Shown here: piece after piece, positions 8,794-16,997 of the stretch
How the letters are laid out: each line of letters begins with the position of its first letter
How positions within the stretch are numbered: the stretch's first letter is position 1
NCBI GenBank assembly: GCA_009711295.1
Contig: WLST01000014.1
Location: 1 to 32,255 of the forward strand
DNA from: Actinomycetota bacterium
Lineage (GTDB): Bacteria > Actinomycetota > Acidimicrobiia > Acidimicrobiales > Ilumatobacteraceae
Length of the DNA stretch: 32,255 nt
Reading direction: 5' to 3'
Program-made: the position numbers and the translations under genes
Notes under the pieces: model-generated
Databases searched by the model: none
What the model was told of the DNA's origin: nothing
The model's input: only the letters and a program-made list of their open reading frames with translations

Positions 8794-8799
8794 TACCGT
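8794..8799 (+). promoter_or_regulatory. Putative -10 element of the nucleotidyltransferase gene (TACCGT)
   Basis: TACCGT is followed by exactly six bases and then the ATG at 8806. An in-frame stop (8800-8802) directly upstream of that ATG excludes any earlier start, so the first base of the message may be the A of ATG. Confidence 0.45.
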
Positions 8800-8805
8800 T
8801 AAGGA

Positions 8806-9711
8806 ATGCCCCAAACCCTTGTTGTGTTAGCTGCTGGTATGGGTTCGCGTTATGGCGGCCTCAAGCAAATTGACCCCATGGGGCCATCGGGTGAAACCAT
8901 TCTCGATTACTCGGTGTTTGATGCGTTGCGAGCAGGGTTTAGCAAAGTCGTTTTTATTATTCGCCCCGACTTCGAAGCCGACTTTCGTAACAATGTTTCG
9001 TCAAAGTTCGAGCATCTTGTCGATGTGGAATATGCATTTCAAACACTCGACAAATTGCCCAGCGGGTTTAGTGTTCCGGCTGGCCGAGAGAAACCATGGG
9101 GCACAACTCATGCCATTTTGTGCACAGCAGATGTGGTGAAAGAAAACTTCGCCGTAATTAATGCCGATGACTTTTACGGACAAGAGTCGTACGCAGTATT
9201 GAATGAAGAACTGTCTGGCGTCGACTCGCTTGCAAATACTTTTTCTATGGTGGGTTTCACCTTGCGCAACACGTTGTCAGACCATGGTTCGGTTGCACGA
9301 GGAGTATGCACAACCAATGAAAATGCATTACTCACTCATATTGACGAGATGACAAACCTGAGCCGCGAGGGGAGTGGTGCCCTGTACACGCGCGAAGATG
9401 GCAGCGTGGTCAATCTCACCGGCGATGAACCGGTGTCAATGAACATGTGGGGGTTCACCCCGCGGTTGTTCGACCACCTCGACCGAGTGTTCCAAGAGTT
9501 TTTACGCACGGCGGGAACTGAATTGAAAAGCGAGTGTTTCATTCCGCTGACGGTTGGCCAGCTCATCTCTGAGAAACACGTCACGTGCAAAGTGCTGCGG
9601 AGCAACTCCACATGGTTTGGCGTGACATATAAAGAGGACAAAGAGATCGTTCAGGGGTCAATTGCGGCTCTTGTTGAAAAAGGAAAATACCCAAAGAGCC
9701 TGTGGGCCTAG
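8806..9711 (+). CDS. Sugar-phosphate-type nucleotidyltransferase
   Basis: This is a 301-residue protein of the NTP-transferase family (GT-A-like Rossmann fold). The nucleotide-binding signature LAAGMGSRYGGLKQ is at residues 8-21. A conserved Gly-Glu pair follows at 29-30, GTTHAI at about 99-104 contacts the base, and NADDFYG (119-125) supplies the metal-binding aspartate. Enzymes of this kind activate sugar phosphates, or phosphocholine-like groups, by joining them to a nucleotide for cell-surface polymers. The substrate cannot be decided here. There is no glycosyltransferase or kinase next to it to suggest a pathway: rsgA precedes it and an acyl-CoA dehydrogenase follows. Confidence 0.85.
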   Translation: MPQTLVVLAAGMGSRYGGLKQIDPMGPSGETILDYSVFDALRAGFSKVVFIIRPDFEADFRNNVSSKFEHLVDVEYAFQTLDKLPSGFSVPAGREKPWGTTHAILCTADVVKENFAVINADDFYGQESYAVLNEELSGVDSLANTFSMVGFTLRNTLSDHGSVARGVCTTNENALLTHIDEMTNLSREGSGALYTREDGSVVNLTGDEPVSMNMWGFTPRLFDHLDRVFQEFLRTAGTELKSECFIPLTVGQLISEKHVTCKVLRSNSTWFGVTYKEDKEIVQGSIAALVEKGKYPKSLWA

Positions 9712-9743
9712 TTCTCCCTTCGTAGTCATCATTCGCTACGCAG

Positions 9744-9749
9744 TACGGT
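9744..9749 (+). promoter_or_regulatory. Putative -10 element of the acyl-CoA dehydrogenase gene (TACGGT)
   Basis: TACGGT, then six bases, then the ATG at 9756. No purine-rich ribosome binding site fits the gap, so a leaderless message is the simplest reading. Confidence 0.45.
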
Positions 9750-9755
9750 AGAGAC

Positions 9756-11012
9756 ATGGATTTTGCACTTACACCTCGTTGCTTGGAATATCGTGAAAAA
9801 TTGCTCGCCTTTATGGACGAGATGATCTACCCCAATGAGGAACTGTACGAAGAGCAGTTACGTGAAGCGGGCAACCCACATGCACAGCCCCCCATCATGG
9901 AAGAACTCAAGAAGGAGGCTCGCAAGCGCGGGCTATGGAACCTTTTCCAACCACATAAAGAGTGGGGTCCTGGTTTAACAAACGCCGAGTATGCACCGCT
10001 TGCAGAAATTCTTGGCCGTTCAAGCATTGCTTCTGAATCGTGCAACTGCAATGCCCCCGACACCGGCAACATGGAAGTGCTCACGATGTTCGGAACTCCC
10101 GAACAACAAGACCTGTGGTTGCGCCCGTTGCTGGAAGGTGAAATTCGTTCTGCATTTGCCATGACCGAGCCAGCAGTTGCTTCCAGCGACGCCACCAATA
10201 TTTCACTGAGCATCGAACGCGATGGCGACCACTATGTGTTGAATGGTCGTAAGTGGTGGACCTCAAATGCGTTTCACCCCAATACAAAAATTCTGATTGT
10301 GATGGGTAAGACCGACCCCAAGGCAGCGCCACACCAGCAGCAGAGCCAAATTTTGGTTCCCATCGATACCCCGGGCGTCACCTTGAAGCGCAACCTCACC
10401 GTGTTTGGTTACATCGACCAAGAAGGTCACGCCGAAACCATTTTCGACAACGTGCGTGTTCCTGTGAGCAACCTCATTGCCAACGAAGGCGACGGCTTCA
10501 TGATTAGCCAAGCACGTCTCGGGCCTGGTCGTATCCACCACTGCATGCGCACCATTGGTGCAGCAGAACGGGCACTGGAAATGTTGTGTCAGCGCTCATT
10601 GAACCGCACCACATTTGGCAAGCGAGTAGCCGAGCGTTCCAACATTCAAGACTGGATTGCTGAAGCTCGTATTGATCTTGAGATGATTCGTCTCTTAACA
10701 ATGAAAACAGCTTGGCTCATGGACACCGTGGGAAACAAGGGCGCACGTACAGAAATTGCGGCAATCAAAGTTGCAGCACCAGTAATGGCGCTCAAAATTA
10801 TTGACCGCGCAATTCAAGTGCACGGCGCTGGCGGCATTAGCCAAGACTTCCCACTGGCTCGCATGTACGCACACATCCGTTCACTGCGCTTGGCCGATGG
10901 CCCAGACGAAGTGCACAAAATGACTATTGCGCGTGCAGAGCTACGTAAGTACGACCCATCATTTCGTACCGACGGTGTGAGCACCATTGCCCCAGGTGGT
11001 GGTCGGGGCTAG
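9756..11012 (+). CDS. Acyl-CoA dehydrogenase (ACAD10/11-like)
   Basis: This 418-residue FAD enzyme would catalyse alpha,beta-dehydrogenation of an acyl-CoA. The N-terminal helical domain (about 1-130) is followed by the flavin and substrate signature [15 protein letters not shown] (135-149), a beta domain with [10 protein letters not shown], and a C-terminal helical domain with [10 protein letters not shown] and [23 protein letters not shown]. Near the end, ADGPDEVHK occupies the position that often carries the catalytic acid in this subgroup. In such enzymes substrates range from fatty acids to sterol side chains; nothing here narrows it. The last 54 bases overlap the minus-strand histidine-kinase gene tail to tail. 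Confidence 0.93.
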   Translation: MDFALTPRCLEYREKLLAFMDEMIYPNEELYEEQLREAGNPHAQPPIMEELKKEARKRGLWNLFQPHKEWGPGLTNAEYAPLAEILGRSSIASESCNCNAPDTGNMEVLTMFGTPEQQDLWLRPLLEGEIRSAFAMTEPAVASSDATNISLSIERDGDHYVLNGRKWWTSNAFHPNTKILIVMGKTDPKAAPHQQQSQILVPIDTPGVTLKRNLTVFGYIDQEGHAETIFDNVRVPVSNLIANEGDGFMISQARLGPGRIHHCMRTIGAAERALEMLCQRSLNRTTFGKRVAERSNIQDWIAEARIDLEMIRLLTMKTAWLMDTVGNKGARTEIAAIKVAAPVMALKIIDRAIQVHGAGGISQDFPLARMYAHIRSLRLADGPDEVHKMTIARAELRKYDPSFRTDGVSTIAPGGGRG

Positions 11013-12347
11013 ATCTAGCCCCACCATGGCACCTCCGGTACCCGAGGCGCCAACAAAAGTAGTTGCTCGGTGAATATCGGCAAACTGCTTCACAATGGCG
11101 AGTCCTAAACCAGAACCGGGCATGGCACGCGTTGCTGCTGCACGGTAAAAGCGATCAAAAACAAACTGGCGATCTTCAGGAGCAATGCCGGGCCCGGAGT
11201 CGTGCACTTCAATGCGCGTTCCTTTAATGAAGACATCAACTTTGCCGCCCGCTGGGCTGAACTTGATGGCGTTATCGATGAGATTCGAAATAGCCCTATC
11301 GAATTGTGCTGGTCGCAGCATTACTTGTGCTGGTGAAGCGGAGTGGAGTTCCACCACGCGACCTGAGCGTCGTTGAGCACGTTCCACAACTTCTTGTACA
11401 GTTTCACCGATGTCGACGAGAACAGGGTCTTCCGATGACCGTTGGTCTGAAGCAAGTGCAGAGAGTTCACTCGAGAGCGCGGTGAGCTCATCAATTTCAG
11501 CACGAATGTCGTGAATAATTGCCTCGCGAGTGTGCTGTGGCAAGTCGGGGCGTTCAAGTAATTCTGAGTTCGCACGCAAGCTAGTGAGAGGTGTGCGTAG
11601 CTCGTGACTTGCATCTTGCACCAGTTGCTTTTGTTGGGCTACTGAGTTGCCTAACGCTTGCAACATCGTGTTGAAACTAGAAACCAAGTCGGCAACTTCG
11701 CCACTGGCCTTAATATTGATGAGCTGCGAAGTGTCTTGCGTTGAAGCAATTTCTACTGCAGAGGCAGATAGTTGTTCAATAGGTTTACTTGTGCGGCGGG
11801 CAATGAACCAACCGGCAGCAGCCGCCATGACAATGCCACCGAAGCCAAACACGATGAGCCACGTACGCATTCCTGCGCGTGCATCTTCAATGTCAGTGAT
11901 GTCGCGACCAAGTTGTAGCGCCCCGCCACTGGGTAATGAAACGGTGAGCACACGGTATGAACTACCTGCAACGGTGGTGTTATAGAGCAAGCTCAAACCG
12001 TCGGTCGTGCTTTGCGCTAGTACGAGTTCATCTGCCCGCACCGCTAATTCAGAGGGGCCGAGGCTTGCTAAAACGCTTCCGTTAATGCCTATGACCTGAG
12101 TAATGGCATCGAACTCGGGCTGTAAAAGTGTGGGGCCGAGGGGCGAAGACATGCGGCCAGGAAAACGTGGCTGATCAAAACTGCGGTTGATTTCGCGCAC
12201 AATGGTGCTTGCACGTGCGGAGAGTGACGCATCAACCTGCGAACGCAGTTCATGGCTCGCAATGATGTAGGCACCAGCAGCGAGTGTGCCAACGGCAATG
12301 AAAGCAATGCCACCGGTGGCAATAGCGAGACGTGAACGCAAACTCAT
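10959..12347 (-). CDS. Sensor histidine kinase (MprB-like)
   Basis: This 462-residue membrane kinase has two transmembrane helices (about 10-30 and 163-183) flanking an extracytoplasmic sensor of about 130 residues. A HAMP linker (about 184-237) follows. The HisKA dimerisation helix carries H248 in [15 protein letters not shown]. The catalytic domain shows the N box NLIDNAIKF, the G1 box [11 protein letters not shown] and the G2 box [11 protein letters not shown]. It should autophosphorylate and pass the phosphate to the regulator encoded just upstream. Junction TAATG: its ATG shares one base with the regulator's stop. The family's usual end is near GLDLAP; the final 14 residues are an extension that overlaps the acyl-CoA dehydrogenase gene antisense. 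The signal is unknown. Confidence 0.93.
   Translation of the reverse strand: MSLRSRLAIATGGIAFIAVGTLAAGAYIIASHELRSQVDASLSARASTIVREINRSFDQPRFPGRMSSPLGPTLLQPEFDAITQVIGINGSVLASLGPSELAVRADELVLAQSTTDGLSLLYNTTVAGSSYRVLTVSLPSGGALQLGRDITDIEDARAGMRTWLIVFGFGGIVMAAAAGWFIARRTSKPIEQLSASAVEIASTQDTSQLINIKASGEVADLVSSFNTMLQALGNSVAQQKQLVQDASHELRTPLTSLRANSELLERPDLPQHTREAIIHDIRAEIDELTALSSELSALASDQRSSEDPVLVDIGETVQEVVERAQRRSGRVVELHSASPAQVMLRPAQFDRAISNLIDNAIKFSPAGGKVDVFIKGTRIEVHDSGPGIAPEDRQFVFDRFYRAAATRAMPGSGLGLAIVKQFADIHRATTFVGASGTGGAMVGLDLAPTTTWGNGAHTVGTK
11005..11022. repeat. Perfect 18-base palindrome at a convergent gene overlap
   Basis: GGGGCTAGATCTAGCCCC is an exact inverted repeat spanning the TAG stop of the acyl-CoA dehydrogenase gene and lying inside the last codons of the histidine-kinase gene. 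As RNA it could form a seven-base stem with a GATC loop on either strand. No T run follows, so it is not a typical intrinsic terminator; it may slow or stop convergent polymerases, or be a protein site. Confidence 0.5.
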
Positions 12348-13060
12348 TATGAAGCCTTCACCGTGTAGCCAACTCCACGAATGGTGTACACCACTCGCGA
12401 CTCGCCACCTTCCTCAGTTTTGCGGCGCAGGTATCCGATATAAACATCGAGCGACTTTGAACCGGTTTCAAAATCAAAACCCCAAATTTCTTCGTATAAC
12501 TGTTCGCGTGTAACAACAAGACCGGTGCGCAACATGAGTGCTTCTAAAAGGTCGAATTCTGTTTTCGTTAAACTGAGTGGCCGATCACCGCGCAATACCT
12601 CGCGCCGTGCAGTATCGAGTGAAAGGTCGCCAACACGCAGCACAGTATTTGCGCCTGCTGGTTCACGGCGTCGCAGAAGCGCACGTACGCGCGCAAGTAG
12701 TTCATCAATAGAGAATGGCTTCACCAAATAGTCATCGGCACCAGCATCGAGCCCGGCGACGCGGTCGTTTACTTCGTGCTTGGCAGTGAGAAGCAAAATA
12801 GGAACACGAATACCTCGAGTGCGCACTTCACGACACACGGTCATGCCATCGGCAAAAGGCATCATGACATCCATGACAACAACATCGGGTGGAGTTTTCG
12901 TAATGAAGGCAAGTGCCGCAGCACCATCGTTCACCATGCTGACGCGATAGCCCTCTAATTCGAGAACCCGTTGAACGGCAGAACGCACTGCTGGGTCATC
13001 TTCGGCGATCAGCACATGTGACGGAACCTGATTCATTCCAGATTTTTGCGGTGAAGCCAT
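12347..13060 (-). CDS. OmpR/PhoB-family response regulator (MprA-like)
   Basis: This is a 237-residue regulator. The receiver domain (about 15-127) has the acidic pocket E20-D21-D22, phospho-acceptor D64 in VVMDVMMP, and K114 in YLVKPF. The C-terminal winged helix (about 142-235) has the usual LTKTEFDLLEAL, REQLYEEIWG and SLDVYIGYLRRK segments ending in VRGVGYT-like IRGVGYTVK. It pairs with the histidine kinase encoded directly downstream. Residue M9 is a possible later start, but a TACCGT hexamer seven bases before the ATG at 13060 favours the longer form, read as a leaderless message. It lies 58 bases downstream of the STAS gene on the same strand. Confidence 0.95.
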   Translation of the reverse strand: MASPQKSGMNQVPSHVLIAEDDPAVRSAVQRVLELEGYRVSMVNDGAAALAFITKTPPDVVVMDVMMPFADGMTVCREVRTRGIRVPILLLTAKHEVNDRVAGLDAGADDYLVKPFSIDELLARVRALLRRREPAGANTVLRVGDLSLDTARREVLRGDRPLSLTKTEFDLLEALMLRTGLVVTREQLYEEIWGFDFETGSKSLDVYIGYLRRKTEEGGESRVVYTIRGVGYTVKAS

Positions 13061-13067
13061 AGTGATT

Positions 13068-13073
13068 ACGGTA
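13068..13073 (-). promoter_or_regulatory. Putative -10 element of the response-regulator gene (TACCGT)
   Basis: On the minus strand TACCGT is followed by seven bases and the ATG at 13060. It would let the two-component pair be transcribed separately from the STAS and Tad genes upstream. Confidence 0.45.
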
Positions 13074-13118
13074 CTCAGCCTTGCGCGACCCCGCGTACCA
13101 CCGAGGGTGCATTCTTTA

Positions 13119-13451
13119 TCAATATTTACTATTGGCGTCGTCGACCACGTCTACTGCGCGGTCGAAGCCGGTTGTGGCCAACCGTGAACGTATTGCCACT
13201 TGTGAGCAGGCCACAACACATGACACTTGGCTTGTGCGTAATTTGCCGGCAAAGCCCATGAGAATTCCGATCCCTGCATCATCGAGCAACGTGAGATCGT
13301 TGAGGTTGATCACTACGGGCATATTGGGGTGTTCTTGTGTTGCCTTATTGAGCGTGTCGCTGAGGTGAGGCAATGTCGATACAGAGGCTTCGCCGCTGAG
13401 GCGAAGAACAACCACGCCCTCGTTGAGGAGAATCTCACCACGCAATTGCAT
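13119..13451 (-). CDS. STAS-domain protein (anti-sigma-factor-antagonist-like)
   Basis: This 110-residue protein is a single STAS domain: strands EGVVVLRLSGEAS, a helix HLSDTLNKATQ, the core strand PVVINLNDL and the loop TLLDDAGIGILMGF. In SpoIIAA-type proteins that loop reads D-S-S/T-G and the serine is phosphorylated by an anti-sigma kinase. Here it is D57-D58-A59-G60, so the serine position is an aspartate. The protein therefore cannot be switched at that site in the usual way and might behave as a constitutively modified-like form, or serve another role. It follows tadE by 23 bases but has its own TATTGT hexamer six bases before the ATG. No partner kinase or anti-sigma gene is in the window. 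Confidence 0.85.
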   Translation of the reverse strand: MQLRGEILLNEGVVVLRLSGEASVSTLPHLSDTLNKATQEHPNMPVVINLNDLTLLDDAGIGILMGFAGKLRTSQVSCVVACSQVAIRSRLATTGFDRAVDVVDDANSKY

Positions 13452-13457
13452 GATGAG

Positions 13458-13463
13458 ACAATA
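13458..13463 (-). promoter_or_regulatory. Putative -10 element of the STAS gene (TATTGT)
   Basis: On the minus strand TATTGT, six bases, then the ATG at 13451. This suggests the STAS gene can be expressed independently of the Tad operon before it. Confidence 0.4.
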
Positions 13464-13474
13464 TCGGCATTTCG

Positions 13475-13834
13475 TTATGGCTCGGTGAGCATGGCGACAT
13501 GTGCCCGCAATGTGAGAGAAGGAATAAAGGGTCCGAGTAACGGTAGCGAGGTGTTTTCTTTGTATGTCATCGAAACTTGGGTGATGCCATCGGAGTTGGT
13601 GGCAACAATCGCTGTTGGAGCAAAGCCACTCTCTACGGCGATTTCTTGCGCAGCCAATTGGGGGTCGATAGACACCGAGGCGTAGCGAGCAGCGTTACGT
13701 GTTACTTCCCATAGTGCAAGTTGTTGTCGAGCAACGATAGCGAATTGCGCAATCAGCATGACAAATACAACAAGCAGAGGGAGGGCCAGCGCAAACTCAA
13801 TGGTTGCCTGACCCTCTTCATTTTTACTAGCCAA
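13475..13834 (-). CDS. TadE-like pilus assembly pseudopilin
   Basis: From the TTG at 13834 this encodes 119 residues. It begins with a short charged leader and the TadE signature NEEGQATIEFALALPLL, followed by one long hydrophobic helix and then RNAARYASVS and a small extracytoplasmic domain. TadE-type minor pilins are processed by the prepilin peptidase and assist pilus assembly. The frame is open much further upstream (an ATG at 13873 and an opening back to 14014), but those starts would lie deep inside the preceding pilin gene and add a long unrelated N-terminus. The TTG overlaps the pilin stop by a few bases and gives the expected leader length. The exact start is uncertain. Confidence 0.85.
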   Translation of the reverse strand: MASKNEEGQATIEFALALPLLVVFVMLIAQFAIVARQQLALWEVTRNAARYASVSIDPQLAAQEIAVESGFAPTAIVATNSDGITQVSMTYKENTSLPLLGPFIPSLTLRAHVAMLTEP

Positions 13835-14063
13835 CTTCGACGCTGGCTTTATCGACCACTTTGTTGAAAACATTGTCGAACAGTTCGCCAATACGACCCG
13901 CACCGCCACCGGCTGTTGCCCAAGTAATGACAAGCACGGCGATGACCGCAGCAGCGAGAAGAATAAGCGCATACTCGGTGGTTGCCTGGCCATCGTCGTC
14001 GTGCTGTTGGCCAAAGAAGTGCTGAACGAAACGCTGAATGCAGAAGTTGCTGTAAAAAATCAT
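13827..14063 (-). CDS. DUF4244/Flp-type major pilin precursor
   Basis: This encodes 78 residues. A long leader (about 1-24, MIFYSNFCIQRFVQHFFGQQHDD-like) ends in the processing region DDDGQATTEYALILLAAA. The Gly before Gln is the probable cleavage site and the E follows at +5 (G-QATTE), as in type IV-like prepilins. A hydrophobic helix ends around VITWATAGGG and the tail is amphipathic. Compared with its Rv3656c-type counterparts it is of normal size. A CGGAGG ribosome binding site lies a few bases upstream of the ATG at 14063. It follows the fused platform gene by 19 bases and overlaps tadE. It is the likely structural subunit of a Tad-type pilus. Confidence 0.88.
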   Translation of the reverse strand: MIFYSNFCIQRFVQHFFGQQHDDDGQATTEYALILLAAAVIAVLVITWATAGGGAGRIGELFDNVFNKVVDKASVEVG

Positions 14064-14082
14064 GATGCCTCCGAGATGTGAA

Positions 14083-15246
14083 TCAGCTCAATGTGAGCGA
14101 GGAAAGTGCCCCAACAAGAATGGGCACGATGGTGAGAGTGACAAATGAAGGCAGGACGCACACCACAAGAGGAAAAGACAAGCGAATGGGAAGTTTCGCT
14201 GCATCCTCTTGGGCGATGCGCCTGCGCTCACTGTGCGCTTCGTGTGAAAGTCGTTCGAGTAATGGTGCAAGAGGGAGACCATCACGTTCCGAAGCAGCAA
14301 GTGCATTAACAACGCCCGTCGCCCCAGTGCCGAAATAGTTTATGAGTAGCGGCAAAGCATCAACAAAACGGGTGTGTGTTTCACTGGTGGCGAGTATTTC
14401 AGTTGCCGCAGTCCTGACGATTGGTTGAGACCACTGTGACATTGCGTGAAAACTTCGCTGCGTACTATTTCCGCTCTTCAGGAGCACAACAAGTAAGTCA
14501 ATGAAGTCGATAAAGGCAGAAGTGGCGGCATCAATTTTTCGATGAGCCAACTTCTTCATCCACCAGCGACCAACAAAATTAAGTACTGCACCAACTCCAC
14601 AGCAGAGGAAACCAACAGGTGTAGTAAACAGAACATTTCGCACGTTGGCGTTAGTGGCAACCATCATTGAACCGAAGGCAAGTGGCAGCCATGACAAGAT
14701 GCGTGCGGAAAACAATGCTTGTGCCGACTGGAGTCGACGTTCTTCGCTGACGGAGTGGCGTTCACGTAGTACCCAACTTGCGCGTTCAAGTGCATACCGC
14801 GTGCCGACGCCTCCTGCACTTGCAGCAACGATGGCTTGAAGTCCAAAGACCACATCGTCCGGGACATCAGATACAGAAGATGACATGAGCACTTCTTCTA
14901 GGGGTGCACCAATACGGCAATGTAAAGCCAAATTTTGGAAATGCACTTGCATGTGTGCTGGAAGAACAGGCAGTGCATCATTCACTGCGGCGCGCAGTGA
15001 GTGCCCAGTGTGAATGGATCTTTCAATTGCATCGAGAAAATCAGCAGTGCAAAGTGCTACCGAAAAGTGTTGTTTCCTGGAGCGCGGTTTCTTTGCCATG
15101 CGAGATGGAAATGAAGCGGAGGCTTGCTGTTTCTGCACAGGGACAAGTACATGAACAATGCGCAGTCGTGTCCAGTGTTTGGTGGCAGTACTCTCAAAAG
15201 CTAAGTAAAAAGATGCAAAGTAGAGCACATACGCAAGAGCATGCAT
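14083..15246 (-). CDS. Fused TadB/TadC-like pilus platform protein
   Basis: This 387-residue protein seems to combine the two membrane platform proteins of a Tad system, usually separate genes. An N-terminal helix (about 3-20) and basic linker lead into a first T2SSF-like cytoplasmic domain (about 65-180, with LDAIERSIHTGHSLRAAV and AASAGGVGTRYALERAS). Two helices follow (about 185-230). A second T2SSF-like domain (about 240-345) has FIDFIDLLVVLLKSGNST, ASERDGLPLAPLLERLSHEA and RRRIAQEDAAKLPIRLSFPLVVCVLPSF, and the protein ends in a C-terminal helix. GspF/PilC proteins also carry two such domains, but the place between tadA and the pilin gene matches tadB-tadC. Its ATG overlaps the tadA stop as TAATG. 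Confidence 0.85.
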   Translation of the reverse strand: MHALAYVLYFASFYLAFESTATKHWTRLRIVHVLVPVQKQQASASFPSRMAKKPRSRKQHFSVALCTADFLDAIERSIHTGHSLRAAVNDALPVLPAHMQVHFQNLALHCRIGAPLEEVLMSSSVSDVPDDVVFGLQAIVAASAGGVGTRYALERASWVLRERHSVSEERRLQSAQALFSARILSWLPLAFGSMMVATNANVRNVLFTTPVGFLCCGVGAVLNFVGRWWMKKLAHRKIDAATSAFIDFIDLLVVLLKSGNSTQRSFHAMSQWSQPIVRTAATEILATSETHTRFVDALPLLINYFGTGATGVVNALAASERDGLPLAPLLERLSHEAHSERRRIAQEDAAKLPIRLSFPLVVCVLPSFVTLTIVPILVGALSSLTLS

Positions 15247-16226
15247 TACATCACCAGTGCGAGTTCACCGTTGCTCGGATGCAAACTGTGTGCAAGAACA
15301 CTGGTGCTATAGGTTCCGTGTGTAGTGAGGTTGTCGCCAATTTCCACAATTTGGGCAACTCTGCGGCTTCCTTGTGGGCATCGTTCAACAAAGACAACGA
15401 TGTCAATTGCTGAGGAAATATATGAACGCACGGCTGAGAGCGGCCAGTTCGGTGTTGCTTGTAACACCATGCTTTCAATACGGTGCAATGCGTCGTGAGC
15501 GCTGTTTGCGTGGCAGGTAGACATTGAACCTGCATGACCCGTATTCATTGCTTGCAGCATGTCGAAAGCTTCGGGGCCGCGTACCTCACCGACGATGAGG
15601 CGATCGGGCCGTAAGCGCAAAGCGTGACGTACCAAATGCGAAAGTGATATTTCAGAAATACCTTCCGCCGAAGAAGGTCGTGATTCGAGATACACCACAT
15701 GAGGGTGAGTTACTGCAAGTTCATTCGTGTCTTCTAAAACAACAAGGCGTTCATTGGCCAGAGCTTCACCTGCAAGTGCGCTCAGCAGTGTTGTTTTACC
15801 GGTAGAAGTAGCACCAGCCACAACAATGTTGCGCCGTTGGTGCACAACGGAATGCAAAAGGTCAGCAACGCGGCCACCAGCAAATGAGGAAATGCCAAGG
15901 GCACGAGAAGAAAACCGACGAATGGTGAGACATAGCCCATATGGGCTGACAGGGGGAATAGCGGCACAGAGTCGTGACCCGTCACTGAGGCGAGCATCGA
16001 CAACCGGAGAAGAAAGGTCGATACGTCGGCCAATGGGAGCAAGTAAACGCTCAAGAAGTGCCGCTGCCTCACCTGGGGCGAGTGAGCCCGCTCGTTCTAG
16101 ACCTGAGGTACGTTCGGCCCACACCTCGGTGTTGTTATTGACAATGATCTCTTTGACGTCGGGGTCATTGACAAGGTCTTGTAAACCAGCAAAGTGGGGC
16201 TGTCCAAAATGGGTGCGCTGTTGCAT
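15246..16226 (-). CDS. tadA: TadA/CpaF-type pilus assembly ATPase
   Basis: This 326-residue secretion ATPase of the VirB11/CpaF type would power pilus extension or retraction from the cytoplasmic face of the membrane. The N-terminal domain (about 1-120) includes IIVNNNTEVWAER and the SRLCAAIPPVSPYGLCLTIRRF segment. The P-loop GATSTGKTT is at 138-146. An acidic strand VVLEDTNEL and the Walker B region RLIVGEVRGPEAFDMLQAMNTGH are followed by the His-box-like STCHANSAHDAL. It is shorter than many CpaF proteins, lacking an N-terminal extension. Both gene junctions are TAATG, so translation is probably coupled from tadZ to the platform protein. Confidence 0.95.
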   Translation of the reverse strand: MQQRTHFGQPHFAGLQDLVNDPDVKEIIVNNNTEVWAERTSGLERAGSLAPGEAAALLERLLAPIGRRIDLSSPVVDARLSDGSRLCAAIPPVSPYGLCLTIRRFSSRALGISSFAGGRVADLLHSVVHQRRNIVVAGATSTGKTTLLSALAGEALANERLVVLEDTNELAVTHPHVVYLESRPSSAEGISEISLSHLVRHALRLRPDRLIVGEVRGPEAFDMLQAMNTGHAGSMSTCHANSAHDALHRIESMVLQATPNWPLSAVRSYISSAIDIVVFVERCPQGSRRVAQIVEIGDNLTTHGTYSTSVLAHSLHPSNGELALVM

Positions 16227-16870
16227 TAGAGAAATGGCTTTTTCGGAATGGGGATTGACAGCACTTCAACCAATGCACGCAAGCCTTCATTGAGTGCGGC
16301 CGGAATACGGCTACTCAAGAGACCAGCGTCAACCGCACGCGAAACACTGGGGTCAACTTTGATGGTGGAAACAATGGGAGTTTTCAACACCGTGGAAATA
16401 TCGGTTGGAGTGAGAGCCCTGCCAGCCTCTTCGAGCACAATGATGCCGTCGCTACGCAAGTACCCATGGCTCATTTTGTTACTTGCCTTGCGCAGCGCCA
16501 AGTAGCACGGACGCAGCACGAGAAATGTGCGATTGGCAATGCGCTCGAAGCTCTCATTGAGTTCACCTGTTCCTACGTCAATGACCACCGGCGCGTCGTA
16601 TGCAAGAAGTTGGTTGGCAACTTCTTTCCAGTTGTGTTCAACGGGAGTGCGTAACTCACGTGGTGCAAAGGAAAGTAATTTGAGTGAAGCATTGACATCG
16701 ACGGGTTTCGTATCGGGTGGGTCGGGAATGCCGAGTGCCGGAGCAAGTTCGCCGGCAAGGTCAACGATGTATCCACCGCCTCGGTGTTGGGCAGCGAGCA
16801 TCATTGCGAGTGCGGCACTGGTAATGGTGGTTCCACTGCCACCTTTGGGGGATCTACACACCACAATCAT
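16226..16870 (-). CDS. Minimal TadZ/CpaE-like ATPase-fold protein
   Basis: This 214-residue ParA/MinD-fold protein sits first in the Tad operon, where it probably localises the pilus machine (as CpaE/TadZ, and Ssd in Mycobacterium). The P-loop reads SPKGGSGTTITSAALA: the leading lysine typical of the MinD/ParA deviant Walker A is present but the GK-T/S lysine is a threonine, as is common in CpaE-type proteins. APVVIDVGTGEL is the Walker B-like strand. There is no N-terminal receiver-like domain, unlike CpaE. The ATG at 16870 is preceded by AAAGGAG six to seven bases upstream, which is much better than an in-frame TTG 48 bases earlier. Its stop overlaps the tadA start. Confidence 0.85.
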   Translation of the reverse strand: MIVVCRSPKGGSGTTITSAALAMMLAAQHRGGGYIVDLAGELAPALGIPDPPDTKPVDVNASLKLLSFAPRELRTPVEHNWKEVANQLLAYDAPVVIDVGTGELNESFERIANRTFLVLRPCYLALRKASNKMSHGYLRSDGIIVLEEAGRALTPTDISTVLKTPIVSTIKVDPSVSRAVDAGLLSSRIPAALNEGLRALVEVLSIPIPKKPFL

Positions 16871-16985
16871 GGGTGCTCCTTTCACATGTCTTGGCCTCGA
16901 AATGGTGAGGTACTTCAATGTGTGATTTCAGGCGCACTTCGTGGCAACTACTTTTCAGAAAGTCTCATTCAGTTGTAATACCCGA

Positions 16986-16991
16986 TACTCT
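16986..16991 (+). promoter_or_regulatory. Putative -10 element of the tRNA-Sec/membrane-protein unit (TACTCT)
   Basis: TACTCT is followed by six bases and then an ATG at 16998, which is itself two bases before the mature 5' end of tRNA-Sec. The spacing to the tRNA (eight bases) is close to that at tRNA-Thr (nine bases), so this promoter fits both a tRNA gene and a leaderless message. Confidence 0.5.
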
Positions 16992-16997
16992 TTTCTC

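Noticed and set aside
16941-16997. ATG at 16941 as start of the membrane-protein gene
   Set aside because: It lies upstream of the likely promoter hexamer at 16986-16991, has no ribosome binding site, and encodes residues unlike an N-terminus. The ATG at 16998 fits better.
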